Assembly: GCF_007954355.1 (NCBI RefSeq)
Contig: NZ_VOLR01000005.1
Coordinates: forward strand, 1-64,000
Direction: 5' to 3'
Source: Colwellia hornerae
GTDB lineage: Bacteria > Pseudomonadota > Gammaproteobacteria > Enterobacterales > Alteromonadaceae
Length of the DNA: 64,000 nucleotides
In this document: positions 36,829 through 44,234 of the stretch, one piece after another
Numbering within the stretch: position 1 is the first letter of the stretch
How the letters are laid out: each line of letters starts with the position of its first letter
Position numbers and translations under genes: made by a program
Notes under the pieces: model-generated
What the model saw: only the letters and a program-made list of their open reading frames with translations
Told to the model about the DNA's origin: nothing
The model's database searches: none

Positions 36829-37350
36829 ATGTGGTCAATACACTTATCATCAATAAAAAAAATCTTATTCGTGCTCATTTTTTTCATCGCCTATTATCCT
36901 ATAATCTTCAATAAGGCCTTAGCAAATATGGCGACAAGCAAACAAAGCTGTGCAATCACGGTAAGCTCAGCCCCTTTATCTGCAGATCAAGTCATAATCA
37001 ATTTTAGCTTCCAAAATCCCTACCTTAAAGAAATAGAGTTATTAACCTGGTATACACCATTTGAAGGGTTTCTTTCTGATTTGTTTATTGTTACTCGCAG
37101 CGATACCGGTCAGCAATTAAGCTACCAAGGCCCAATGGTCAAACGGCTGCAACCTCAATCTGAAGATTACTTATCAATATTGCCTAATGAAGTATCATCT
37201 ACAAGCATAAACTTATCTTTTGTTTACGCTTTCAACCAAGGTAATTATCAGCTTACATTAAAAGATAAAACCTTCTATTATCAAGATGGACGTTTAAAAA
37301 GGTTAGCTTTTATTTGTGAAGTGCCGATAATAAAGTTTACCGTTAAATAA
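36829..37350 (+). CDS. Stand-alone M35-prodomain-like exported protein
   Basis: The 173-residue protein begins with a hydrophobic export segment (about 10-32, ending near KALA) and a single beta-rich domain. It aligns by eye with the prodomain of the preceding M35 protease: LLTWYT versus ILAWYT, YQGPMVKR versus FFGPHYKR, LSILPNEVSSTSINLSF versus FIKLKSGQSLTQTFELS, FNQGNYQLTL versus SSTGNYEVSY. It has no catalytic domain. Since prodomains of secreted proteases often inhibit or help fold the mature enzyme, it may be a dedicated inhibitor or foldase for its neighbour; that is inference. Start ATG follows AAAGG. Confidence 0.8.
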   Translation: MWSIHLSSIKKILFVLIFFIAYYPIIFNKALANMATSKQSCAITVSSAPLSADQVIINFSFQNPYLKEIELLTWYTPFEGFLSDLFIVTRSDTGQQLSYQGPMVKRLQPQSEDYLSILPNEVSSTSINLSFVYAFNQGNYQLTLKDKTFYYQDGRLKRLAFICEVPIIKFTVK

Positions 37351-37428
37351 TCTATACCTTTATCCTTGTCGCTATTGTTTATGTTATAATTGCCGTTATT
37401 AAATTTAATGTTACTAGGCTAACTTTTC

Positions 37429-37806
37429 ATGTCTGCATACCCTCTTATTGATATTTCGATTGAACCTATCGAACTTTGTAAATTACTAAAAATTGCCAAT
37501 ATGGTTGGTGGTGGTGGCGAAGCCAAAATAGTGATCAGCGAAGGTTATGTTTTAGTTAACAATGAAGTAGAGTTTCAAAAGCGAAAAAAAATTCGTCATG
37601 GCGATATTGTTGAATTTGACGGTGAAGTTGTTCAAGTCGCTTACAAGCCAAAACAAAAATCATCGAAGCACGCTCAGTCTAATGATGCAGTCACTAAAAG
37701 CCCGATTAAAAAGAGTAAGTCAAAAGCTAACGAAACTTTAGTTTCTGCAGAGCAAGCGCTTGAACCAACGCCTTCAACAGCTAAGAGAAGACCTATTTCA
37801 TTCTAA
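37429..37806 (+). CDS. S4-domain RNA-binding protein (YbcJ-like)
   Basis: The first 75 residues form an S4 RNA-binding fold of the YbcJ type: ELCKLLKIANMVGGGGEAKIVI, GYVLVNNEVEFQKRKKI and GDIVEF. A Lys/Ser-rich tail of about 50 residues (KPKQKSSKH, KSPIKKSKSK) is added compared with E. coli YbcJ (about 70 residues). Its role is probably in RNA or ribosome biology; no specific target is known. A TATAAT-like hexamer lies about 45 bp upstream. Confidence 0.88.
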   Translation: MSAYPLIDISIEPIELCKLLKIANMVGGGGEAKIVISEGYVLVNNEVEFQKRKKIRHGDIVEFDGEVVQVAYKPKQKSSKHAQSNDAVTKSPIKKSKSKANETLVSAEQALEPTPSTAKRRPISF

Positions 37807-37851
37807 TTTTCGACAACCTTTATTTTATATCTCCTGAAAAACTTCCTTTAA

Positions 37852-38874
37852 ATGGGTGGAAAGTTCAAGCCACCCTACTATACTTTAGCGATGAAAAAGT
37901 TAATTCAGCGCTGCCAATATAGGGATCCCCTCGGCTATATTTGTCAAGAAAATGCCAATAAAACTGGCCTTTGCTATTGGCATGATCATTCTCTTGATAA
38001 ATCTGGCGACGAAGTTAAACAAGCACTAGTTGACTATGCAAGGTCTGGCGGATTAACCCGTGGTATTAGCTTAAAGAATGCTGACTTAAGTGATATTGAC
38101 CTGGTAAATCATCATCATAAAGTAGGTTTCGACTTTAGTTATGCAGATTTTTATCATGCTAATTTATTGGGTGCCCACTTATTTAATATTAATTTCAATA
38201 AAGCCAGCTTAATGAAAGCGGATGTAAAAAATGCCAACCTCAACTGCGCTAATCTAAAACAAAGCAACTTATTAGGTGTTAAATGGCAAGACGCTAAAAT
38301 TGAAAATATTCAAATAGGTAAAAAACTGAGCCAGGAGGTACATGCGCAAAAAGCGCTAAAAGAAAAAAATATCAAGCAAGCCATTGATTACTTCGAACAA
38401 GCTGAAGAAGTTTATCGTGATTTGAGAAAGCATTCTGAGCAAGAAGGTATTTTTACCCTTTCGGGTAATTTAATCCAAAAAGAATTAACGATGCGTCGTA
38501 TGCAGATGCCTCAATATAGTATTAAGCGTATCACCTCAAAAGTTGTCGATTTATTTTGTGGGTACGGAGAGGATCCGCTGCGGATTGTTGGAATTTCTAT
38601 GCTGCTGATTTTATTTTGCGCTATCTTATACACCTTTACTGGCTTAAATTATCAAGGCACTTTTCTTGCTTATAACCCCGGACACCCCCTCAGTGAAAAC
38701 ATTAACTTCTTCTTATCCTGCTTGTATTATTCTGTGGTCACTTTCACAACCTTAGGCTATGGCGATTTTACGCCTATTGGAATATCACGTGCAATTGCCG
38801 CAATAGAAGCATTTACCGGAAGCTTTACTATCGCGCTTTTCGTCGTGGTGTTTGTTAAAAAAATGACGCGCTAA
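37852..38874 (+). CDS. Pentapeptide-repeat potassium channel
   Basis: The 340-residue protein combines a cytoplasmic N-terminal half with a C-terminal two-helix pore. The N-terminus holds a C-x9-C-x9-C-x2-H motif (CQYRDPLGYIC...LCYWH), a possible metal site. Pentapeptide repeats follow at about 70-150 (A/N-xLxx pattern such as NADLSD, YADFYHANLLGAHL, KADVKNANLNCANLKQSNLL), then a linker. Two membrane helices (about 245-265 and 310-335) flank the selectivity filter TTLGYGD. Such fusions occur in bacteria but their gating signal is unknown. Start is uncertain: ATG 37852 or the ATG 13 codons later (MKKLIQRC). Confidence 0.9.
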   Translation: MGGKFKPPYYTLAMKKLIQRCQYRDPLGYICQENANKTGLCYWHDHSLDKSGDEVKQALVDYARSGGLTRGISLKNADLSDIDLVNHHHKVGFDFSYADFYHANLLGAHLFNINFNKASLMKADVKNANLNCANLKQSNLLGVKWQDAKIENIQIGKKLSQEVHAQKALKEKNIKQAIDYFEQAEEVYRDLRKHSEQEGIFTLSGNLIQKELTMRRMQMPQYSIKRITSKVVDLFCGYGEDPLRIVGISMLLILFCAILYTFTGLNYQGTFLAYNPGHPLSENINFFLSCLYYSVVTFTTLGYGDFTPIGISRAIAAIEAFTGSFTIALFVVVFVKKMTR

Positions 38875-38906
38875 GCTATAATAAAATAGTTATACTTATT
38901 GTAGAA

Positions 38907-38961
38907 TTACACCGCTAATAAAATAGCCTTATTTATCTAATAGTTACACTGCTAATAAAAT
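38907..38961 (+). repeat. Short direct repeat upstream of the zinc-protease gene
   Basis: TTACACCGCTAATAAAAT (38907-38924) recurs as TTACACTGCTAATAAAAT (38944-38961), 17 of 18 identical, 37 bp apart. It lies about 70 bp before the next gene and may be a duplicated binding site. Confidence 0.7.
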
Positions 38962-39029
38962 GATGTGCTATTGTTTTAGCACCTTAGCAGATATATGTAA
39001 CTTTTTGTCTGCTACAACATAATATTGAA

Positions 39030-39485
39030 ATGGATAATATGAAAGAAAAAATACTTGTCGGTGCTAGAGAAACTATAGATTTACCCGAATTAGAGCTATT
39101 TGAGGTCGCGACCAGAATTGATACCGGCGCGCAGACATCATCGCTCCATGTTGATCATATTTCTGAAAATAAAGTCACAGGCATGTTGGACTTTGAATTT
39201 CATCCTGATTCTCATGATGTCAGTAAAACCATTAAGTGTTCGGCAAAGATAGTTGATAGAAAACGTATAAAATCTTCTAATGGAGAAAAAGAACGTCGTT
39301 ATATCATTAACACGCTGGCGGTAATGGGTGAGCTAAAATGGACAGTAAGACTGTCACTAACCAACCGGTCAAGCATGAGTCATCTGATGCTATTGGGACG
39401 TGAAGCGATGAAAGGGGAAATGTTGGTCGACCCAGAATTTAGTTATCTTGCTTCAGTGGAAAAAATAACACCCAGTGTTGGGTAA
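39030..39485 (+). CDS. RimB-like ATP-dependent zinc protease family protein
   Basis: The 151-residue protein matches the retropepsin-like putative ATP-dependent zinc protease family: ATRIDTGAQTSSLHVD near residues 25-40 (Asp-Thr-Gly active site) and LMLLGREAM near 130. Family members are usually encoded next to rimK and may process polyglutamate tails or act with ATP-grasp ligases. Here rimK lies 3.5 kb downstream, with htpX and a SulP transporter gene between. ATG 39030 or the in-frame ATG 39039 could start translation. Confidence 0.87.
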   Translation: MDNMKEKILVGARETIDLPELELFEVATRIDTGAQTSSLHVDHISENKVTGMLDFEFHPDSHDVSKTIKCSAKIVDRKRIKSSNGEKERRYIINTLAVMGELKWTVRLSLTNRSSMSHLMLLGREAMKGEMLVDPEFSYLASVEKITPSVG

Positions 39486-39522
39486 CGTTAACAACAATCA
39501 ATAAAACAAAGCCCTTAATATG

Positions 39523-39532
39523 ACCTTAAGGT
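39523..39532. promoter_or_regulatory. ACCTTAAGGT palindrome before the broken response-regulator start
   Basis: A perfect 10-bp palindrome 43 bp upstream of the remnant start codon at 39575. It was probably part of the control region of the lost gene. Confidence 0.3.
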
Positions 39533-39542
39533 TAACATTTCA

Positions 39543-39929
39543 TTATAGATATTTTTGTAGTAGCGGAGTAATAAATGCGTATATTGCTCGTTGAAGATGA
39601 AGCACCAGCCGACCTTTGTGCCAGTACTCAACATAGTTAGCTTGGGTCTGGAGCCTATCAGACCAAACATCGTTGCCACGAAAACCTTTTGATTGAAGAT
39701 CAACACTGCCATTAAACCACGGGCGATATAAATCTTTATCTTTGCTTGAAATCCGTATAGTTATTTCATCGGCAAGATTAACTATCGCCAGTTTAATACA
39801 GATATTTTCTTCTTCAGCGCGTATATCTTTCACTACGTTTGTATCTTGCACTAGCACGTTGAATATGTTTTTTTCTGCGTAAACAAGTGCCATCATGACG
39901 ATAGCCATCAATAAAATTAAAGCTTTCAT
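39543..39929 (-). CDS. Hypothetical exported protein, 3' end probably rearranged
   Basis: The 128-residue product has an N-terminal signal peptide (MKALILLMAIVMMALVYAE) and a short soluble domain of unknown family. From about residue 106 its codons run antisense through a response-regulator start (39575-39640), so the last 20 or so residues (LQRAIYAFITPLLQKYL) are unlikely to be original. The gene seems truncated or fused at a junction near 39605. It has no functional assignment. Confidence 0.5.
   Translation of the reverse strand: MKALILLMAIVMMALVYAEKNIFNVLVQDTNVVKDIRAEEENICIKLAIVNLADEITIRISSKDKDLYRPWFNGSVDLQSKGFRGNDVWSDRLQTQANYVEYWHKGRLVLHLQRAIYAFITPLLQKYL
39575..39640 (+). pseudogene. Remnant of an OmpR-type response regulator gene (first ~12 codons)
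   Basis: ATG with a good ribosome binding site (AGCGGAG) begins MRILLVEDEAPA, the canonical receiver-domain N-terminus, and then runs out of homology into DLCASTQHS and a TAG. The remaining ~210 residues of the regulator are absent. The break coincides with the 3' part of the minus-strand hypothetical gene, indicating a deletion or inversion junction near 39605. Confidence 0.7.
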
Positions 39930-40169
39930 ACCTTTCCTTTAAATATTTTGTACTCTGAAATTTTGTGGTAATAATTTTCCACATTAATCTAGACTCATTA
40001 AAGTAGAATAAAGTCACATCAAGATTAAATGCAAAAATAATCACTCAAAAAATAAACACAGCAAAATCTAAAGTCAGCCAGAAATCAACTTAGTTTTAGT
40101 CTAAATAAAATACGTTAATAAATTTTTCACATTCGGCTTACTAACAATAAATATACTTTGATTACTTGC

Positions 40170-40232
40170 TGACTATTTGATTAAATTACTTTGTGACTAT
40201 TTGATTAAATTACTTTGTGACTATTTGATTAA
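40170..40232 (+). repeat. 24-bp tandem direct repeat upstream of htpX
   Basis: TGACTATTTGATTAAATTAC-TTTG occurs twice exactly (40170-40193 and 40194-40217) and a third partial time (40218-40230). The last copy runs into the element shared with rimK. Confidence 0.95.
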
Positions 40233-40246
40233 CAGCCTTGTCTATA
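40218..40246 (+). promoter_or_regulatory. Element shared upstream of htpX and rimK (htpX copy)
   Basis: TGACTATTT, 14 bp, then TCTATA (40241-40246), with AACAG in between, 32 bp before the htpX ATG. The rimK copy at 42942-42970 has the same words at identical spacing. Confidence 0.65.
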
Positions 40247-40277
40247 AAGGTATTATTACTAAATTAAGAGATGAACA

Positions 40278-41147
40278 ATGAGAATTTTACTGTTTTTGGC
40301 GACTAACATTGCCATTATGATGATTTTAAGTATTACCTTTAGTTTATTCGGTATTCAAGGACTGTTGGCAGAAAATGGCATCGACCTTAATTTTCAATCC
40401 TTACTTATTTATGCCACGGTTATTGGCTTTAGTGGTTCATTTATCTCCTTGTTTATTTCTAAGTTTATGGCGAAAAGGAGTATGGGCGTTGAGGTTATCG
40501 AGACGCCAAGCAATCAAACCGAACGCTGGTTACTCAAAACAGTACAAGCACAAGCCCTTAAAGCCAATATTGGCATGCCTGAAGTTGGTATTTTCAATCA
40601 TCCTTCACCGAACGCTTTTGCAACGGGTTGGAATAAAAACAATGCCTTGGTCGCGGTAAGCACTGGCTTATTAAGTCACATGAGTCAAAATGAGGTAGAA
40701 GCAGTACTTGCTCATGAGATAAGCCACGTCGCCAATGGCGACATGGTGACGATGACACTTCTGCAAGGGGTTTTAAATACCTTTGTAGTGTTCTTATCGC
40801 GTATCATTGGTCATGTGGTTGACCGCAATGTATTTAACGTAAAAAGTGGTCACGGACCTGCCTTTTGGATTGTTTCATTGGTTTCTCAACTCGTATTGGG
40901 CTTGTTAGCGACTATGATTATGATGTGGTTTTCTCGCTATAGAGAATTTAGAGCAGATGAAGGTGGTGCGACGCTTGCGGGTCGACAAAATATGATTGCC
41001 GCGCTGAGTAAACTAGAGCAACTGCAAAGTTTACCTCAGCTACCAAAAGAAATGTCAGCTTTTGCCATTAGCTCAAGTAAAATGAGTGCGCTCTTTTCGA
41101 GTCACCCACCATTAGCAAAACGCATAGCATCACTGCGCACTAAATAA
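40278..41147 (+). CDS. htpX: Membrane zinc metalloprotease HtpX
   Basis: The 289-residue inner-membrane M48B protease has two N-terminal membrane helices (about 4-24 and 35-57), the zinc motif HEISH followed by VANGDM near 144, two further hydrophobic helices (about 160-180 and 195-220), and the third ligand Glu in EFRADEGGA. Length agrees with E. coli HtpX (293). It degrades misfolded membrane proteins and is usually under envelope or heat stress control. The SulP transporter gene follows after 14 bp. Confidence 0.96.
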   Translation: MRILLFLATNIAIMMILSITFSLFGIQGLLAENGIDLNFQSLLIYATVIGFSGSFISLFISKFMAKRSMGVEVIETPSNQTERWLLKTVQAQALKANIGMPEVGIFNHPSPNAFATGWNKNNALVAVSTGLLSHMSQNEVEAVLAHEISHVANGDMVTMTLLQGVLNTFVVFLSRIIGHVVDRNVFNVKSGHGPAFWIVSLVSQLVLGLLATMIMMWFSRYREFRADEGGATLAGRQNMIAALSKLEQLQSLPQLPKEMSAFAISSSKMSALFSSHPPLAKRIASLRTK

Positions 41148-41161
41148 ACAAAGGAACGCTT

Positions 41162-42889
41162 GTGTTATCACGTTTGTATGATTTTATGCCGGGTTTAAAC
41201 ACCTTATGTCACTACGAAAAAAGCTGGTTTGCCGATGATGTTAAAGCCGCGCTATCGGTTGCAGCCGTTGCGTTACCTGTTGCTATAGCTTATGCCCAGC
41301 TCACTGGGGTTAATGCCGTTGTTGGACTATATTCCTGTGTATTGCCTATGCTGGTCTATGCATTATTTGGTACCTCTAAGCAGTTAATCGTCGGTCCTGA
41401 TGCAGCAACCTGTGCGGTTATTGCAGCCTTGATCACGCCTTTAGCTGCCGGTGACAGCACTAAGCATTGGCAATTAGTTATTACCATGACGGCGATGACA
41501 GGTTTTTGGTGCATCCTCGCCAGTCGTTTTAAGCTCGGTGTTTTGGCTGATTTCTTATCTAAACCTATTTTAATGGGGCTGTTAAATGGTGTCGCCATAA
41601 CGGTTATTGTCGGTCAGTTTTCTAAAATATTTGGTTTTACCTTTGATGAAAGGTACCTGCTCGAACGTTTAGGCGGTGTCCCTACTTACCTAGCGCAAAC
41701 ACATTTTCCAACATTAACCATCGCCTTACTTACCCTAGCTATTTATTTTGGTATTAAACGCCTAAGGCCTACTTGGCCGGCATCGATGTTCGCCATCGCT
41801 TTAGGAGCAAGCTTAGTCTGGCTGTTTAAATTAGAGCAGTTTGGTATAAAAACTATTGGCGTTGTCGAAGGTGGCTTACCCTTATTTCAAACACCTGAAT
41901 TTAATGTTGGCATTATTCGAGAGCTTGTCATGCCAGCACTTAACTTAGCGATAATAAGTTTTGTTAGCATGATGCTCACCGCACGCAGCTTTGCCGCAAA
42001 AAATGGCTATGATGTTGATGCAGATAAAGAGTTTATGGCCTTAGGTATTGCTAACTTGGCTTCGGCTGTATCACAGGGCTTTGCGGTGAGTGGCGCTTCC
42101 TCTCGCACCGCAGTCAATGATGCCAATGGCGGTAAAAGCCAATTAGTCTCGATTATAGCAGCTGGTATTATTGCTATTATAGCTATTTTCTTCACCGCCC
42201 CCCTTGAATTTATTCCCAGTGCCGCCTTGGGTGTGGTCTTAATTATTGCTTCTATACACCTACTCGATTTAAAAATGGTCTGGAAATTAAGATTAAAAGA
42301 CCGACAAGCATTTTACTTAACCTTAACCACTTTGCTAGCGGTGTTATTTATTGGTGTTATCCCCGGTATTACGCTTGCGGTATTACTGGGTTTATTCCAA
42401 TTTATTAGGACGGTAATGCGCCCCACCGACCATATACTCGGTGTTGATATTAACGGTGTAGTGCGAAGCTTAGATGCCAGTGATAAGGCAAAAGCGGTGG
42501 ACGGTATTTTTATTTATCGTTTTAATTCGCCCTTAACTTACTTTAACTCGAGTTTCTTTAAACGCCGATTGTTAGAACAATATGCCCGACAAAAAGATGA
42601 CATTGAATGTGTAATTATTGATGCGGTGCCCTGTTTTACTCATTTAGACTTGAGTGTGATGGCGATGCTATCTGATTTAGAGGTTATTTTTAGAAAGCGC
42701 GGTGTTCGTCTTGAGCTTGCTGGCAGAAAAAGACAGTTGTTGGCGTGGTTTGAAAAAGCGGAGATTAAATCAGGTCACGAAGGAATTTATGTGCATTCTG
42801 ATTTATATTTAGCCCTGAGAATGAACCAAAAAAAACAAATTACCGAGGAAAATAGTGCCAAAGAAGAGCCTGAGCAGACAAGCGTTTAA
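41162..42889 (+). CDS. SulP-family anion transporter with STAS domain
   Basis: The 575-residue protein starts at GTG behind AAAGGA. It has the SulP signature AYAQLTGVNAVVGLYS near 45-60, about 10-12 membrane segments to about residue 420, and a C-terminal STAS domain (about 440-555, with IFIYRFNSPLTYFNS and the IIDAVPCFTHLD loop). SulP proteins carry sulfate, bicarbonate or dicarboxylates; the substrate here is not determined. It is probably cotranscribed with htpX. Confidence 0.93.
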   Translation: MLSRLYDFMPGLNTLCHYEKSWFADDVKAALSVAAVALPVAIAYAQLTGVNAVVGLYSCVLPMLVYALFGTSKQLIVGPDAATCAVIAALITPLAAGDSTKHWQLVITMTAMTGFWCILASRFKLGVLADFLSKPILMGLLNGVAITVIVGQFSKIFGFTFDERYLLERLGGVPTYLAQTHFPTLTIALLTLAIYFGIKRLRPTWPASMFAIALGASLVWLFKLEQFGIKTIGVVEGGLPLFQTPEFNVGIIRELVMPALNLAIISFVSMMLTARSFAAKNGYDVDADKEFMALGIANLASAVSQGFAVSGASSRTAVNDANGGKSQLVSIIAAGIIAIIAIFFTAPLEFIPSAALGVVLIIASIHLLDLKMVWKLRLKDRQAFYLTLTTLLAVLFIGVIPGITLAVLLGLFQFIRTVMRPTDHILGVDINGVVRSLDASDKAKAVDGIFIYRFNSPLTYFNSSFFKRRLLEQYARQKDDIECVIIDAVPCFTHLDLSVMAMLSDLEVIFRKRGVRLELAGRKRQLLAWFEKAEIKSGHEGIYVHSDLYLALRMNQKKQITEENSAKEEPEQTSV

Positions 42890-42941
42890 CAAACAGTGAC
42901 CGACCTTTTACTCACTTAATCCAAAATACTTTTATTTTTTG

Positions 42942-42970
42942 TGACTATTTAGTAAACAGTCTAGTCTATA
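42942..42970 (+). promoter_or_regulatory. Element shared upstream of htpX and rimK (rimK copy)
   Basis: TTTTGTGACTATTT-N4-AAACAGTCTAGTCTATA lies 35 bp before the rimK ATG; it shares TGACTATTT and TCTATA at a 23-bp start-to-start distance with the htpX copy. Likely a joint regulator site plus -10 region. Confidence 0.65.
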
Positions 42971-43004
42971 GATTATTGTTCTTAATAGAAACAGGAAATC
43001 AACT

Positions 43005-43931
43005 ATGAAAATAGCAATCTTATCTAGAAACAAGAAGTTGTACTCTACTCGTCGTTTAAAAGAAGCGGGTGAAGCGCAGGGTCATCAAGTTGACGTTATC
43101 GATACATTACATTGCTATATGGATATCACTAGCGATAGATCTGTCGTGCGTTATAAAGGTAAAGAGCTGCCCCCGTACGACGCTATTATACCGCGTATTG
43201 GTGCATCAATTTCTTTCTATGGCACCGCGGTAGTGCGTCAATTTGAAATGACGGGTGCCTTTAGTGTTAATGAATCTGTGGCGATTAGTCGCTCTAGAGA
43301 TAAATTACGTTCTATGCAACTGTTGTCAAGAAAAGGCATCGGTTTACCAAGAACAGGCTTTGCAAATCGTCCTGATAATGTAAAAGATTTAATTAAGAAC
43401 GTCGGTGGCGCACCTTGTGTTATTAAGTTGCTTGAGGGTACACAAGGTATTGGAGTGGTACTTGCTGAAACAACTAAATCAGCAGAAGCGATTGTTGAAG
43501 CATTTATGGGGTTAAATGCTGATATTTTAATTCAAGAGTTTATCAAAGAAGCCGGTGGTGCTGATATTCGCTGTTTTGTCGTTGGTGACCGAGTTGTTGC
43601 CGCAATGAAGCGTCAAGGCGGCGAGGGTGAATTTAGATCAAATTTACACCGTGGTGGTTCAGCAGTACTCGTTAAGCTTACCCCAGAAGAAAGAGCAACC
43701 GCTGTATCAGCAGCAAACATTATGGGGCTAAACGTCTGTGGTGTTGATTTACTGCGCGCCGAACGTGGCCCTGTTGTCATGGAAGTTAATTCTTCACCAG
43801 GTTTGGCCGGTATTGAAGCCGCAACTGAAAAAGATGTTGCCACGATGATATTCAAGTTTATTGAGAAAAAATTTATTGAAAAGAACGCTAATGCTAAATC
43901 TAATCGAAATCGCACCCAAGGCAAAGGTTAA
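43005..43931 (+). CDS. rimK: Ribosomal protein S6 glutamate ligase RimK
   Basis: The 308-residue ATP-grasp ligase adds glutamate residues to the C-terminus of ribosomal protein S6. The N-terminal [18 protein letters not shown], the nucleotide segment [16 protein letters not shown] near 140 and the metal-binding [12 protein letters not shown] near 265 match the family; length agrees (E. coli 300). A family-linked zinc protease gene lies 3.5 kb upstream. The C-terminal tail is Lys/Asn/Arg rich. Confidence 0.96.
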   Translation: MKIAILSRNKKLYSTRRLKEAGEAQGHQVDVIDTLHCYMDITSDRSVVRYKGKELPPYDAIIPRIGASISFYGTAVVRQFEMTGAFSVNESVAISRSRDKLRSMQLLSRKGIGLPRTGFANRPDNVKDLIKNVGGAPCVIKLLEGTQGIGVVLAETTKSAEAIVEAFMGLNADILIQEFIKEAGGADIRCFVVGDRVVAAMKRQGGEGEFRSNLHRGGSAVLVKLTPEERATAVSAANIMGLNVCGVDLLRAERGPVVMEVNSSPGLAGIEAATEKDVATMIFKFIEKKFIEKNANAKSNRNRTQGKG

Positions 43932-44234
43932 ATACCACACTTAATTAAGGTCAATTTGTGGTCGTGAAACGAGTTACTTCAATATTCACGACTACAACTT
44001 TATCATTAATATGCTTTGGAAAGACTATTAAAAACATTTACTGGTCAATGTAATGAACTTTGCACGGCGAAAATAGCCAGAGCATTACTTGTGCTATAAG
44101 GTTGAAGTTTAACTCCGGTAATTTAACGTTAAGCACGTTAACACGTATCATCAAAGTCAAAAGTTTGTAACAAAAAACTGTCGGGAACCCTGCTCATCTA
44201 AGATAGAAGAGCATTTTTTTAGCGGCAGCAGTTT
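43932..44234. other. 303-bp gap between convergent rimK and hybrid kinase genes
   Basis: It contains the T-tract terminator at 44191-44220. About 250 bp between the rimK stop and this terminator hold no ORF; a long rimK 3' UTR or a small RNA is possible but unsupported. Confidence 0.5.
44191..44220 (+). terminator. Terminator downstream of rimK
   Basis: TGCTC-A-TCT pairs with AGA-A-GAGCA (one A-A mismatch), followed by seven T (44214-44220). Confidence 0.7.

Larger units (their letters stand above)
39930..40277. other. 348-bp gap before htpX
   Basis: AT-rich; contains the 24-bp tandem repeat at 40170-40232 and the promoter-like element shared with rimK. No further ORF was recognised. Confidence 0.6.

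Noticed and set aside
37916-37934. ATAGGGATCCCCT inside the channel gene as another copy of the subtilase palindrome
   Set aside because: It lies within a coding region encoding YRDPLGY and has only partial similarity, so coincidence is likelier.
40170-40232. CRISPR or plasmid iteron array
   Set aside because: Only 2.5 head-to-tail 24-bp copies without spacers and no rep or cas gene nearby.
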